Source: Streblospio benedicti
Taxonomy: Eukaryota > Annelida > Polychaeta > Spionida > Spionidae
DNA length: 64,000 nt
Assembly: GCA_019095985.1 (NCBI GenBank)
Contig: CM032666.1
Span: 36,074,161-36,138,160 of the forward strand
Reading direction: 5' to 3'
The notes under the pieces were generated by a model that made no database searches, had not been told where the DNA came from, and saw only the letters and a list, made by a program, of their open reading frames with translations. The translations under genes and the position numbers were made by a program. Below are positions 1-13,448 of this stretch, in pieces (positions within the stretch are counted from its first letter, which is position 1; each line of letters starts with the position of its first letter).

Positions 1-44
1 GTGGGTTTTTGGATGGATGTTGTTAGTATTATTGTTTCTTTTAG

Positions 45-3000
45 GTAGTCTTGGAGTTGTTTGGTTTTGTGTGTGGATGCTGGTCGTTCACGACTCTCCA
101 GCGTCACATCCCAGAATAGATCCAGCTGAAAGGGACTACATTGAGCAAAACATTGGACATGATGACCAAGAGGTCTGTGAAAATTTAATAAGTTTTATTC
201 AATGTAAAAAGAAATTTAAAGTAGATTTGGTATGCGTTATCCAACTGCAAGTATTGTTGTTCGAATTGAAGTCTTTTTGTTTTGTTTTTCCGTTAGTTTA
301 ATGTGTAGCAAGCATGTTATGGACTTCAATAGCTACCTCGATGAAATTTTCTCAAAAGAAATTATTTGGAATGTCGATTTTAGTAATTAGCTTTTATAAT
401 GCCATCTTCAATTATTCATATGCATTGAAATTCAAATATTGAATGTTTCAGAGGATGCCAACCCCGTGGCTGGAGATATTTACCAGTATTCGGGTGTGGG
501 CCATAGTCGTTGCTCATTTTTGCAACAACTGGGGTTTTTACACACTTCTTACTTGTTTGCCTTCATATATGAAGCAAGTTTTGAAGTATGACATTTCACA
601 GGTATATTGTGCTTTTACAGTTCAGTATATATTATGTGATCAGTTAATTTTGAGTAAGTAAATTAAGTCAGTATTATTATAAATGTGCATCTGAAGTAAT
701 CATTCATATGGACACAGTCATTATCACATAGCATTGAAAGCAATTTATACAGTGTGTATAATTCCTACCATCTTATATTGAAGGATGGTTTCCTGTCAGC
801 ATTGCCTTATTTAGTTATGTGGGTGAACATTAATCTCGGGGGACAGATTGCCGATGCCTTACGGAAAAGGCATATTTTGTCAACATCCACAGTCAGAAAA
901 TTATTTAATACTGTAGGTTAGTACACCTGTTTGATTTTAGAATACATACTTCATGAATGACTTTAACTTTGCTGCCAAAGATTATCTATAGATTATTTTT
1001 AGAATGGCATATGTAGGAGATACTGAGGCCCCTTGCTGGGGCTCTTCTGGCCAAATTTGTTTTCATTTAGATATGTGTGTGTAGTTTACAATGCCATATA
1101 CGTTAACATACATAAACATAAAATGTGAACATTACGTTGTTATGGGAATTCATAAGGATCCGTTCCATTGAATGGGGCATTAAATTTTTGAGGTGTTTAC
1201 ATGGCCTATGTTATCTTATGATGCTCTGAGACAAAAAAAGACAAAAAACAAACAAAGACCATGTCAACTTGGAACAATATTACGTTTTTATTTCTTCAAG
1301 AAAGCAAACGTGGAAATATTAAAGTGATATAGGAATATGTTGTTTTTTAAATGAACTTTGTACTATTGATAATATATCTGACTGGAATTTCGAACCATGT
1401 CTCAGACCAGTTGGCTCTTTGGGATTGTGTGGTGCATGTGTGTTCTACACACATATCTACAAGCGGGAAGTCTTCCAAGAATTCCTTTACCTTCCACTGA
1501 ATAATTTGTTTTAAATTTTGTCTTTTTAATCATTTATAAAGAAAAAATTAATTTCAAGACACTTATAATCCAATTGTATTTTAGATACTGTATTTCTTTA
1601 ATACTGCTTTACTATAATTTCAGGACTAGGGCTCCCTGCAGTGTTTTTAATCGCTGCTGGTTATCTTGGCTGTAACAAAATATTAGCAGTTGCCATGGTT
1701 ACATTATCAGTTGGATCTGCTGGATTTGCGCTCTCTGGATTTCAAGTGAATCACCTGATATCCGCTCCACCTTTTGCTGGTAATTAGGTTGTTTGTTCTC
1801 GTTAACAGCTCAGATTGACACAATCAGAGTAAAAATCATTCATACAGAAGAACCTATTTATCTCGATGTTGATTACCTTGAATTTTCTGTTATCTCGGGG
1901 ATAGTTTCATTTCCGTTCAATCGCATGATGAACAGATATCAGGTGGCCATCTTGAGTTATCCATACAGATTCGAGATAACAAACTTCAACTGTATATATC
2001 TAGTGTCCTTTTGATAGAAATCAACATTCACGTAAATTTTCTTAAAATCCCATGGACTCCAAGGTTAAAGTTAAACCTTGATCAATTGGGAGCAGGAAAT
2101 TACACTGACAACCTCCTAGCGCCGATGTATGATATCTAGATAGAATTTGATCAAGTGAGCATGGGCCCTTCTTTGAATGTGTAGGGTAACATGACGTACT
2201 TTTGTCATACCATTTAGAATTATTCAATTGAATTTTTCAACTTATTTGATATGAACATATAGCCTTGCCCATGAATTTAAAAAAAAGTTTACATGTGATG
2301 AAATTCTAATCTTTGATACGTCTAGTTGTTAAATTGGAATTTTCATTTGCAGCCTAATACATAGCCAATTTCTAAGACTGTTCTGATTTATCAGACTGTC
2401 CTGATATTTTTATGAATGAGCCGCTAGTCCCGTTTGGTGCCCCCAATCACGGTATTGGGCAGCGGAGGCTATTAACAGAAAAACCAAAACCGCATCAGTC
2501 AAAAAGTGCTTACTTAATATTGGCACTGCTGACTGTACTAGCCTGTCAATCCTGTATTCGTCATATGGTTTCATGTTTGTACTGTATTACCGGGGCTATT
2601 GAATATAATAATCCAAAATGAAAAATATAAACTGTATGCTAATCTTATTGATTTAAGTTTCGGAACAACAGTCTTCTTTTCAAAATATCAACAAACTAGA
2701 AAACAATGAAAAGAAAAGCAACATATCTATGTATTTTTATACAAAACTGCTTCAGGTCTTAGGCAAGGATTGAGGTGTTGCATAAATAGTGAATGTTTTC
2801 TTCTCAGGTACAATGCTTGGTATAACCAACATGTTTGCCACTATTCCTGGATTTGCTGGTCCACAAGTTGTAGGTTTTCTTACCAGTGATGTGAGTATGG
2901 GGCTAACAATTTAGAAAAATCTTGTTTTCTTTTACATATTTGGTCGTTTAAACCTAAATAATGTAAATATCATCTTGGAAGTTAACACACTGTGTATGAG

Positions 3001-3449
3001 TATATTAAAAATATGTACAAATGAAGCTATATGCAATCAGTAAGAACATTATCTTTAATTTTGAACAAGGAGCATCGAATAGAATATATTCGTTGCTAAA
3101 ATTCCATCTACTGCTCTTAAAATTCTGTGTATGAGACTACTGTTTGTGTGTAATTACACCATGATATTCAAGATTGTTTTGTCTGAACACCTTTATGTAT
3201 TATTATTTGTATACATAGTGTAAAATGTGTATTGTTGTTTTATTTTAGCCAACAAGGGATAATTGGAGGAAAGTGTTCTTTATTTCATCTGCAGTGTACG
3301 TATTTGGTGCTATTTTCTTTGCAATTTTTTCCACTGGTGTGGAACAGCCTTGGTCAAAGCCAGAATACTTTGAAGAGAAAAGGAAGCGTCAAGCTCATGC
3401 TAATGCTCAGGGAACAGACTCAGATGGTTTGCTGCAAGAATCATCATAA
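45..3449 (+). CDS. SLC17 family transporter, sialin-like (3' part of gene)
   Basis: Six exons: 45-172, 452-601, 784-916, 1624-1779, 2808-2890, 3249-3449; the junctions use GT-AG and keep one frame for 282 codons to a TAA. The conceptual product shows the second half of an SLC17 anion transporter: GSLGVVWF and a DSPASHPRI loop, [40 protein letters not shown], then [18 protein letters not shown] and [18 protein letters not shown]. These match the TM6-TM12 half of the family, nearer sialin (SLC17A5) than the vesicular glutamate transporters. Family knowledge: 12-TM carriers of organic anions, sialic acid, glutamate or nucleotides in lysosomal, vesicular or plasma membranes. The N-terminal half lies left of the window. 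The usual NHLDIAP motif reads NHLISAP here, a small departure that may alter specificity. The C-terminal tail is short and polar. The gene converges on the CIMIP5-like gene. Substrate cannot be told from this part. Confidence 0.9.
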
Positions 3450-5386
3450 TCAAAATGTTTAACACAAGATTTCATGACCACTATTTTTATGTGCAAAATG
3501 TCAGTTCATAATCAAAATGTTAAACTCGAGATTTCGTGACAACTATTTTTATGTGCAATATATCAGTTCAGTGTTTTGAACTAAATGGACTGGGTATCAT
3601 CAGATGGATTTTCTATTCATACTTGCGACTTCAAGTGTAAGGAGCATATAAAATTGCCTTTAGTTAGGCTCAAACCCGCACCAACCTGAACTGCCAGAGA
3701 CTTGGCGTTATGGTCGTAGATGAGGCTTTGTGACATAGTGCAAACCAGAGTCCTGCACGGGTAGGAAATTGGCAAACCGCACCGCACCGTACCGTACCGA
3801 TAACCGAAGCGTGACTTGACTTGAAGTCGTTAGTCTTCTGACTATACATCTGATGAGTATAGTAGTTTGTTGTATTTCTATTCCAGGATGATGCATTTTA
3901 ATTTTATGATTCAATCAGTACAATATTCCTTTTGATGTGCGTGCAAATTCAAAATGAACAATTTTTATAGGTTTTTACTTTTTTATTTGCTAATGTTTGT
4001 TATTTTTTTCTTATAATCTTATGGCAAAAAGTGTAAAGCAATTTTAGATTTTATTTTATTTAAGTCAAATTTGTAATTGATCTCATTCCTACGTTTTGGT
4101 CAGTTAAAATTTGTTTATGGATAATGTTATTGTGTGGTAATGGTGGAACAATATATCAACTGTGACATTAAATTAAGACTGTTATTGTGTTACAAATGTA
4201 ACATGTAATAAATCAAATAATCACTTTACATTTTGTTATTTTGTACATGATCATATACCAGCTTTCTGAAACATATTCAAACCACAAGTTAAAATACAAG
4301 ATGGGAGATGCTTTCATAAATTTTGAGAATAGATGTCCATACGAATATGATTATCAAAAGTCTTATTTTACTAAACTTTTGTCCATAGCTTCCAAATTAG
4401 TCAAATAAATATAAATTGACTGAGTTTTGTTCACGTATAGATAATCTTTGTATTTCAAGATTCAAATTAATAGTTGATAAAACTTTCATGCTATGTAGAT
4501 TTGAGTTGAGATAATTTAAAGACCAATTTGAAATGAACTAATTGGTTATTTTTCTTGGTATTGTAGTAATGTGGACATACATTTGATAATATAAAATAAA
4601 GACGATCACATACATTGACATTACATATAAATACAGGTACATTTACACATGGTTCAACTTTAACAATTTACCACACATTGTACAACATATTTTCAGTTCT
4701 ATGAACATAATTGAGGAAAAAGATATGTCCAAATTACAGTTACAATTTCTGCAAATGTTTTAAATCTATATTCAGCATGTCTTATGGATGCACAAGGTGC
4801 AAACAATTGTTTTAATGCTTCACATTCTTTTACCTTATTGTCAATCATTTAAACTAATCAAAGGGAATAAACATCAAATTTTCTTCAAAACCATTTTGAA
4901 TTTGATTACAAATAATAGTATCGTCAATTATATGTAGGCTACTCAAAATATTTACAGTAAATAATTCAAATATCACAGGTGAAATTATATAAAAATATTA
5001 ACAACATAAATATAAAATGTATCAAAAATGTAAAATCTTAAGTAATTGAATTTTCTTTAAATTTCAGATATGCAAAAGCTTTGATTACATTGTTTTACAT
5101 TCTCTTGCTATTGCTATCTGTGTACCAAACTATATATACACTGTACTCTGTAATTCAATTCACTATTAAAATCACTTCAAACCAAAGTTAAATGAGGTAA
5201 GATCATAATTCAGTGTTTTCTGCATTTTTAAATGCAAAGATTGTTTTTGAAACAACTTTTCAATTGACATGCAATTTGTACAAGTTAAGTATCTGCAAGA
5301 CCAGCAGTGGAACTACTGTCAATATGACCACCTGTATGTTTATAGGCGTTGTGTAAACAGTCAACATTTAGAAAATACTTAATTTA
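3450..5386. other. AT-rich convergent intergenic region
   Basis: Holds the transporter 3' UTR and the downstream flank of the CIMIP5-like gene. No further coding exon is seen. A tRNA-like fragment (minus strand, about 3655-3720, with a B-box-like GGGTTTGAGCC) and a short ACCGC/ACCGT run near 3776-3800 are the only structured parts. Confidence 0.5.
4207..4212 (+). terminator. Candidate poly(A) signal of the SLC17 gene
   Basis: AATAAA in an AT-rich stretch about 760 bp after the transporter stop codon. It is a plausible end for its 3' UTR, but earlier or variant signals cannot be excluded. Confidence 0.4.
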
Positions 5387-7694
5387 TTAGTAACAAACTA
5401 AATCATTGCCCATTTTTTTCCTACGATTGCTGCTGTGAAATTGAAACTCAAGACTTTGAATTGTCTTGCCAACTTCGGTGTCATTCCGTGAACCATAATT
5501 TCCAGCATTTGTGTTTGGCACAGCACCAGAATACATGTTTAATTTTTCAGGAAGTGGTTCTGGTTCTTTTGGTTCTCCCTACAAAGAAATCATCATATTT
5601 TAACGATGGCCAAAACCTTTTGATTGCTTGAACAAGGTTTAATCATCATACTGTTAGTATTTATCAAAAAATCTTTAAAATAAATGGCATTCCTAAAAAT
5701 TGTAGGATGAATTGATATAAAACAAAGAATTGTTTCCAACTAAACTTGAAATATTTATTTTTCTTTCAAAATTAGAAAATCTATATTCCAATCAAAACCT
5801 CCACCAAAGGTGTAAACCGTGCGAAACAAACTAAAAACCATGCTTTGTGTATGTTTTGAAAACACTGAAAAACATTTATATCATCCTAAATGAGATAGTA
5901 TAGCAATCTTGTGAAAGTTCTTATATGTCTTTTTAAATCAATCTCAATTGTCTCACTATCACACTTTTTTTTTATTTCAAGGACGTGTTTATTACCATCT
6001 ACCATTGAAATATGTTCAAACACTAGCTCTAATGTACTTTAATGTAAAACATTTTAGCACTAACAAGTGAAGAATGTATAAAATTCGTAAAATTTTGCAT
6101 CATTTAGATTCCACCACAATGTTGGTCCATGAATTTGATGCCATAAATCAATTCACTGTTTGGGTAGTGCTAACACGTTTTTATTCATCATCATCATTAA
6201 CAAAACATCTTTCCCAGGAACTTACTTCTACAGGTTCACCCTGGAAAATTAGCAAATATTTGTAAAAATAAAATTTTTGCTAAAACATTTCAAAATTAAA
6301 AGAAACACAGAAATATTTCTAAATGTGAAAGGTAAGGGAAAAAAGAAAAGTATATGAAAAAAAAATTGAATATTCATTAGAAAAGAATAGAAACTGTGCA
6401 TGCATGAAACTTAATCATGGTGAAGTAAATCCAATTTAAAATACATAATTACAATCGTATGAATGGAGGGGAGAAGTTGAAATGTATCTGGGGCAATAAA
6501 GCTTAAAAGTTGCTGCCATGTGATTGAAAAACCATATTCTGCATCACACAGATATTTCTAGAAACTTTATTGCTTCTCATCAATTGTAACAGGTTTTATT
6601 TGTGAAGTTTATGAGACAGACACAACACGTGTGTCTATAAATTGTAAATGTATTTACAAAAAGAAGTGTGGGCTTTGAAAGAATTGTTTGTCTAGGAGTT
6701 AAGAGTATTATCACAGTTGAAAGTTTATAAAGAATTTAAAATCATACCCTTGCATCAAATTCTGTAAGAAAACCCCAGTGGTCTCTCCTGAAAAAATCAA
6801 CTTATAAATGGCATATCATTCAAACCTTTTCATTAATGTTAATAACAAACTTATGTTACCAAAGTCATACTTTTTTGCAGATTCTCAGACATCCAGCTCC
6901 GTTTTTAACAAAAAGAAAAATTCAAACTTTGATATTACGTATTTACTCATTACCTGTTACTTCCTTAATTGTACTGCTTTAACAGCTAGGTACTGAGCTT
7001 CAATGTTCTGACAATTAAGGAAGAGTTTTCAGGCCACTCACTCATAACCTTACCAGAATCGAGCTCACAACTTGCATGAACAATTGTAAGATTTCTCAAT
7101 GCACTAGACCACAACTCTACATGAAGTGCCCATAGTAATCATGCTACTCAGTATGTCACTCATCACGGCATGTATAAGGGGAACTTATTATTCATTGGCA
7201 ACCTCATAAATGAGACTAAATCTAGCAAAATTGATAAAATTATTTTCAAACATACATTTAACATATTTATTACCAACAACACAAAAAATACTGAACAATT
7301 CTTAACATTCATCTCACCTTCAACACAATTCATCTCAATTTCGTGGTCATTAATGCATGTCAAAAGCACCACCCCGTACCTTATATAGACGTCTGTAATT
7401 CACATTTAATAAATTCTACATTATATCATTTAAAAGTACTAACCACTGCCTTGCCCCCACCACTTCTTTGTTCACACTCTGCTTCCATATCTTGTCTTCG
7501 GTGACCACGTCTACAGGCACCACAGTTGAAGAACTGCTGGGCGCCACCGGTGCCGCCTGTGCCCTCTGCTTGGCTGCTGCTGGCACACAGTTCTGATGGA
7601 ACTCACTGGAACGAGGTCGAGATTGAATGGGTAAACGGTAACCAGCTGACGTGGTACGTTTCTCCATGCGAAACTCGGGATCAACCAAAGGCAT
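5387..7694 (-). CDS. CIMIP5: Ciliary microtubule inner protein 5-like (C2orf50 family)
   Basis: Four exons on the minus strand: 7444-7694, 6748-6787, 6226-6240 (15 nt) and 5387-5578. They total 498 nt, 165 residues plus stop, with all phases matching. From memory of the human protein (about 162 aa), three blocks agree: an N-terminal RTTSAGYRLP, a central DKIWKQS followed by RQWRDHWGFLTEFDARG, and a C-terminal half with EPEPLPEKLNMYSGAVPNT, GSRNDTEVGKTIQSLEFQF and a basic end RRKK. Family knowledge: small disordered proteins that bind inside axonemal doublet microtubules. The chosen start is the ATG just before the conserved N-terminus; an upstream in-frame ATG at 7865 would add an unrelated hydrophobic stretch and is less likely. 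The microexon repeats the GEP motif that opens the next exon (GEPVE, GEPKE). An AATAAA begins within the stop codon (5383-5388), so the true 3' end is unclear. Confidence 0.87.
7000..7130 (-). repeat. tRNA-derived SINE fragment in the CIMIP5 first intron
   Basis: Reading the minus strand, an A-box-like TGGTCTAGTGCATTGAG is followed about 30 nt later by a B-box-like GTGAGCTCGATTCTGG. That spacing is typical of a tRNA-derived Pol III promoter. It is embedded in an intron and shows no intact cloverleaf, so a SINE head is more likely than a functional tRNA. Confidence 0.5.
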
Positions 7695-9084
7695 TGTGAC
7701 GGGTTCTGGTGAAAGCTGGTGCTGATTTAGTAACGTGCTCAACACAAATTGCATGCAAAGTGCAGTGGAAAGGAAACGTGACCAATGGCAGGGTATGAAA
7801 AAATGAAAAATGTCTACAAAAATCGAATGTTGAAATACGCTGAAATCACCAAATGATGATGGCAATGTATTAGTTTGAGTTTTCCAACTCTACTTTTAAT
7901 TGGAAGTTTGTGCACAAAGAAGATTCTTGAAAGCGTTCATGCATGCAGATAAAACACAGTGTAGTGAACAACACAGATTTTGTTATATGTTAGTTTTTGC
8001 TATTCCCACTTGTAAAAGTGATGTCTGCTCTGTAACTTTGCTATTTGTTAACAGTGAGTAAACTTTTGATAAAGGAATGAAGTGAGATCAAGGGGGAAGT
8101 GTTTTTCTCTTTTTTCTTTTCTCCCCTTTTCTTTCAATCAATTAATATCCGATCACAAATATATTCATCCCAAGCACTTGTAATCATATCCAAGTATTTA
8201 TTATTGAATTTATACTAATATTTTAGTAATTAATATCCATTAAAATAAACTTTAGATAACCAGATGATCTTGATATAAGTTTTGCCCAGTCAAGTTGATA
8301 ACTAAGTGTTGGATGGTATGAGTGGGACTTAGGAACTAATTCCAAGCATCAAAACTGGCATTTGAACGCTGACTATTATCGTTAAAATTTGATCATTATA
8401 TAATATATAATTAAAGGCTACACGGAGTGTTATCTATAATATAAAATTTAAAATCTAACAGCCATTTATATAGAGAAATAATCAATGTCGAATTGCCGAA
8501 CAAACTCAGTTTACGCGTTGTTAATGACGACACCGCCACTGATCCACGTGCATGTGTTTACCAATAACTTGACGAAGTGCAAGTTTATATTTGTTCACAA
8601 TCGAGAACAGTCAGTCTTCTCCACCAACTATGTAATCACCACTATGTGAAGTGGAACCTGTCCATATAGACAATTTCCGTTTACAGGAACACCTGTCTTA
8701 TGTGGACACTTTTGCCTTGTCCCGTTCCCCATTTTTCACATGTAGCCTATCATAAATACAGTGAACCTATAATATGGGACCACTTTTCACTTCTTCAATT
8801 TCTCCTTTTACTTGGTAATAATTTTTTACCCTCTTTTCTCACATCTCACTTCCTTATAAATTCCTCCCATATATAAAGGAACCCTTTCCAGAGGACACAT
8901 GTCTTTTGTGGCATTTTTCACATCTTCAATTTCACATTTTTCCTATGCCATTATATGACAGTATACAGCATAACATGTCTTAAATCTACAAATAAATAGA
9001 AATGATTCTCAAACTAAAGATTTTTAATCAACCTGTCCTATATCATAAATGACTTCCTCTATGCAATTAGCAATGCATAGGGCG

Positions 9085-9180
9085 ACGTGTTACGAATAGG
9101 CGACGTAGCGTAATTTCTACGTCTAACGTACTCCGACATTGTGATTTGCGAGCATGCGCAGTAGCGCACCACCCCAGCAA
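9085..9180. promoter_or_regulatory. CpG-rich island-like segment, possible promoter
   Basis: Dense in CG dinucleotides compared with the surrounding AT-rich DNA, and contains an NRF1-like half palindrome. It lies 1.4 kb upstream of the CIMIP5 start codon on the side where its promoter should be. There is no transcript evidence, so the role is inferred from composition only. Confidence 0.3.
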
Positions 9181-10986
9181 CTAGGACTGAAATAATAATA
9201 TAACAACACAAAGTGTAGTGTCTACCCTCCTATGGTTGAGTGTAGCGCACGTGCGTGCACTTAACCCGCCCCCCCCACACACACACAGGAGCAATTCATG
9301 AATTTATACAGAATGCAATCTAAACCTCGTAAGCCATCAGTCAAACAGCAACATATCTCTGTATAAATTGCTCCTGTGCACCCACCCCCACACACATCCC
9401 TCGCGCTACTCACACACAAGAACAGTCTAAAAAGCAATTACAAGAATATTTAAAAGAAAGTAAGAAACGGGAAAAGAAGAGAAAATTATAAATTGTTGCA
9501 GCTTGTTACAAATGAAAATGAAACAGTAAGAATTTTCATTTGATGATCGATCATCTTTTGAAAGTTCTCATGATCCTGGTGATAGTAGCCATATTTGGGA
9601 TGATCTGAAATCCTGAAGGAGATGAGGTGTTATACATGGGGTGACAAGGAAGTGGGATGTGCAGGGGGAAAGGTGGACACGGGGCGGTGGGGTTGTTGTT
9701 GTCGGCGGCGGCGGTGGCGGCGGCGGCGGTGTTGTGTGTGTGTGGGAGGGGTCATTACGAATATGGGATTTCAACAAAATGGAATGTGAAAAAGAATCCG
9801 AAAATTGTTCATGCAGGAATGCAGGAAAGAAAGAAGGAAAAAGAGCTTTATGATATTTCTTGACTGCCTACCGATCATGTAGGCCTGTAGCATGGTGAGG
9901 ACTGACAATGTCTCGTAATCACAGCTATAAGTCATCGTAATGTTATGTGTGAGCTGCCACCCACGCCATTTCATGCCCCTGGGTGTCAGACACAGCATAA
10001 TTGTGTACACCACATCATCTTACTCTAAACATTGACACAAGAGCTAAAACTTGATTGATTCACACCCATCTTTTCCCACTGGCTCTAAGAACAGCACCTT
10101 GATTGAAGTGCATCCTCACGTGGATAGTCTAGCTGCGTAATTTGCAATAAACATATCCTACAATGATATATGAAGGTCGTAATAAAATAGATGAATTTCA
10201 ATTGAGGGTCTATCTCAGTTGTTATAATTTGGATCACAACTCACCCGTTTACGCTGATTTTAGATTTCTCATTGTAATAAGAGAACGCAACACCGCTGAC
10301 TTCACGCTGCATTTTGTATTATTATCCTTTTTTTAGTGTTCACAATGTTGATGTTTATTTTTTTTTATAATAGGCACTAATATTCTAATCAAAAAGGTTC
10401 ATTTACTTGTTTGTACCATGGCACTACTTGATATCCAAGTGAAATAAATGTCCTTTATGAAACCTTATAAAATTAGTTGTTTTGTGTAATTTTTGTTTGT
10501 GCCTCAGCACTTCGCCAGACCTTAAAATTGATGCAAACACTCTAATAATTCTATCACCACACCAACGAATCTTCCAACTTAACAAGTTTAAAATTTTCGT
10601 TCATTCAGAACACTTTAAGTAGCTACATGGTTAATATAAATACAAGCAAGTTTCTCAACATGCGGGAATTCACTCTCCGGAATATCCCTTAATTTGTATG
10701 TCGTTCCAGCTTCTTAGTAGCTCAACAAATATATGGATCCATGCTCGGATCACAGTAGTCCATATAAACTCGCGTGTGACTAGATAAACATAGCTTGAGG
10801 ACAGAGTCATATGCTCATAACCAAATCAAAGGGGCAGAGAATGCCTCTGAAATTTGAAGCCCAAACGTTTGCATTAAAAGTAACTTTTAGAATGTGATGT
10901 CTAACTCTATCCAACGATGTCACTATCATTTGGTTACAGGTGGTTTCCTATTATTGTCTTGCACGAGTAATTGACTAGTCATGCAA

Positions 10987-11162
10987 CACTGGAACCTTCC
11001 ATTAAGACCACCTCTGCAAAGAAACCACCTCTACAGTAAAATCATTTCTATCGCTCCCAAACATCGATAAAGAGACTACAATGAACCTCCTTGAAGAGAC
11101 CACCTCTGTGAGACCAACTGAAGGCAGTGCCAATGCTGATCCTTAGAGTGATGTTCTACTGC
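10987..11162. mobile_element. pogo/Tigger-like MITE copy
   Basis: Starts with CTGGAACCTTCCATTAAGAC and ends with GTTCTACTGC, imperfect inverted copies of the CAGTAGAACCTC end shared across the window. The interior repeats the words GACCACCTCT and ACCTCC. No transposase frame. Confidence 0.65.
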
Positions 11163-11654
11163 AATTGACTTTTGTGGTGGTGCATTCTCGTCTGCCTTTG
11201 CGTTTTGTCACTTTCTCATTGATCTTGCATATACTGATATGAGCAACAGCCGATAAAAACAAAAGTGTTAGTTTGACAGGATCTGGATCTGTCAAGCCGA
11301 ACACAATCAATTGATCTAGGCTTATTGCCTTTCTGGTTTGCTGAATAATTTATAATAACAAGGAGTTTTATTCAAGAACGTTTGCTGTTATGTATAGAAA
11401 CATAATGTCCGTCGTTTTGCACCTTCTTCGTAAATATGAATCTGCTAGTACAGCAGAACCTCGTTATATAGTTATTGCTCATCTCGAATTTGTATGCTAT
11501 CTCAAGGTTAAACGGTTGCCTCATTTCTCTTGAACTACACTACAAACATTACTGTATATTACTTAGTTGTCTGGTATATTGGCTATATCGAGCATTTTAC
11601 TGTTTCATAGGCGCACTTATTATATTAAACCGTATTTTACACTCCACAGGCCAG

Positions 11655-11765
11655 TGTACAACTACCTAGGGATGAGTTTGCCCAACACACATCACCAACG
11701 TTGGCTGAGCACCTAAACCTCTACCTACTGATCACGATCAACTCTCGCTCCACGTGGCTGTCACA
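11655..11765 (-). repeat. tRNA-derived SINE fragment
   Basis: The minus-strand copy contains GTTGATCGTGATCAGTAGG and GGTGATGTGTGTTGGGCAAA. Both align with the SINE copies at 13990-14240 (+) and 48190-48330 (-). The tRNA-like boxes are degraded. Confidence 0.45.
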
Positions 11766-11982
11766 AAAAAAAAAATCACCAAGTTAATACTCAAGTGTTT
11801 GAGCATGTGCATCATCTGTGTTCAGAATGGTGGGAACTACACACACCAGGTGACAGTGTCTTTTAAAAGAAGTTAAGGGGCTACCATTTATTATGGCACA
11901 GTGTGGGACATGAAAAAAAACTGAAACCATTATGGTATGATTTTCAGACCTCCAGCTTAAATTTGTACAAATAGTTCACACA

Positions 11983-12014
<32 letters not shown>

Positions 12015-13448
12015 CGCACTTCTCTACAATTATGACTAATTTTCTGGGTCGGCTCTATAACAAATGCACCCCAGGTTTCAAGAACTCCCCCTCCCCACCC
12101 CCTCTACTATAAAACTAGGCTGCGGTTCTTTTCAGCCCCCCCCCACACACACTCACACCTTAGGTTTTTCATATCGCCATGGGCCATGATAAATATGTAG
12201 CTCCTTATATATAACAGTTGTTGTCATTAAAACTAACAAAAATCATACCAGTGATCATATTTCAAACTAAGAGCAAGTTGTGAGAATTGGTGCTCCAATA
12301 GTTCTAATAGATACATCCATAATTAAAAACAATGTTCATACAAATAGAAATGCAATGCATATATTTATTTTCAACATGCATTTTACCTTTTTGTAGTACT
12401 GATAATGGTAGACGCGTGTCTAGAAGCCCTAGAACGATGTGAGAGCACGCTCATGATGTCATCTTGGAAGAGCTTGATACTATTCTAATTCCAAAAATAG
12501 GACTGCAGAAAGGTGTGCAAAAAACAGTGTGAAAGTTATAGACCATTACTTTGATTTTACAATACTGTCCAACACAGTGTACCCATTACAATAATGCCCA
12601 ACAAATGTTTTCTTTAATATATTTAATAGCTAAGAGTATCCTGGAGTATAGTTTAATTCCATGATTGACTGCCGCTGAAGAAAGGTGTTGATACTACACG
12701 GTCTAAAAAATCCGGTTCTTCGGATATCTATATCAGTTGCGACAACCTGTAACTGAGTCGCGTATTTGTGGTTACTACAGAATGAAAGTTTTAAACCATT
12801 ACTACAATGATATCCAACAAGTATTTTTCTTTATTCAGAATAATACTTTGTTCTACTTTAATTCCATACATGAGTATTGCAGAAAGTGTTGCGCAGAACA
12901 AAATGAAAGTTACAGTCAATTGCTACAATGATATCTTCATAAAGATTCTTTTTCTTTAAGCCAGAAGTATCCAAAGATTGCATGCAAGAAACTGCACCTT
13001 GAGAACCATAAGATATATGAACGTTCCCCAAAACTCAATGGAAAAAAGATTATCCAATATACACATTTGAAACGTAAGCTAGAATAAAATAAAAAGAGGT
13101 AAAAACCAAGTCAGTCATTCCTTACTTGTAACACAAAGACCTAACACCATATATACATCTGCCAAGGAGAAACATGACCATTGCCATTTGAGTATGAAAC
13201 GGGCAATTCTTTGCAACACGTTTCTGAATATTACATGCGATTGGATGGAAGTCAAAAGTAAGCTTCGCTTGAGAGGAGCTTTCTCGAGTATTTTTTAGCA
13301 CGCAGGGTGGTTAGTGTGATTGATCTACTCGCGAAAAAAGAGCTTAACTATTCAAACGATATTTAGAGATGAGTACCATCTATTGCAATGAAGTAGTTAG
13401 GACAAACGAAAGAAGAAAACACCATTAAACTATCACATTTACTTAGAG

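Larger units (their letters stand above)
7695..13448. other. Intergenic region with a CpG-richer segment, simple repeats and MITEs
   Basis: No gene recognised. 8640-8910 holds degraded relatives of the pogo-like MITE (GAACCTGTCC, GTCTTATGTGGAC). 9080-9180 is rich in CG in otherwise CpG-poor DNA, with an NRF1-like GCATGCGCA, and could be the upstream promoter of the CIMIP5 gene. 9285-9385 has a short inverted repeat built on AGGAGCAATT and AATTGCTCCT. 9660-9760 is G-rich with a GGC run; 11984-12020 is a CACG/CA microsatellite. Confidence 0.45.

Noticed and set aside
9568-9853. Pro-rich and Gly-rich frames near 9.6-9.8 kb
   Set aside because: Both are readings of a GGC/GGT-rich low-complexity tract.
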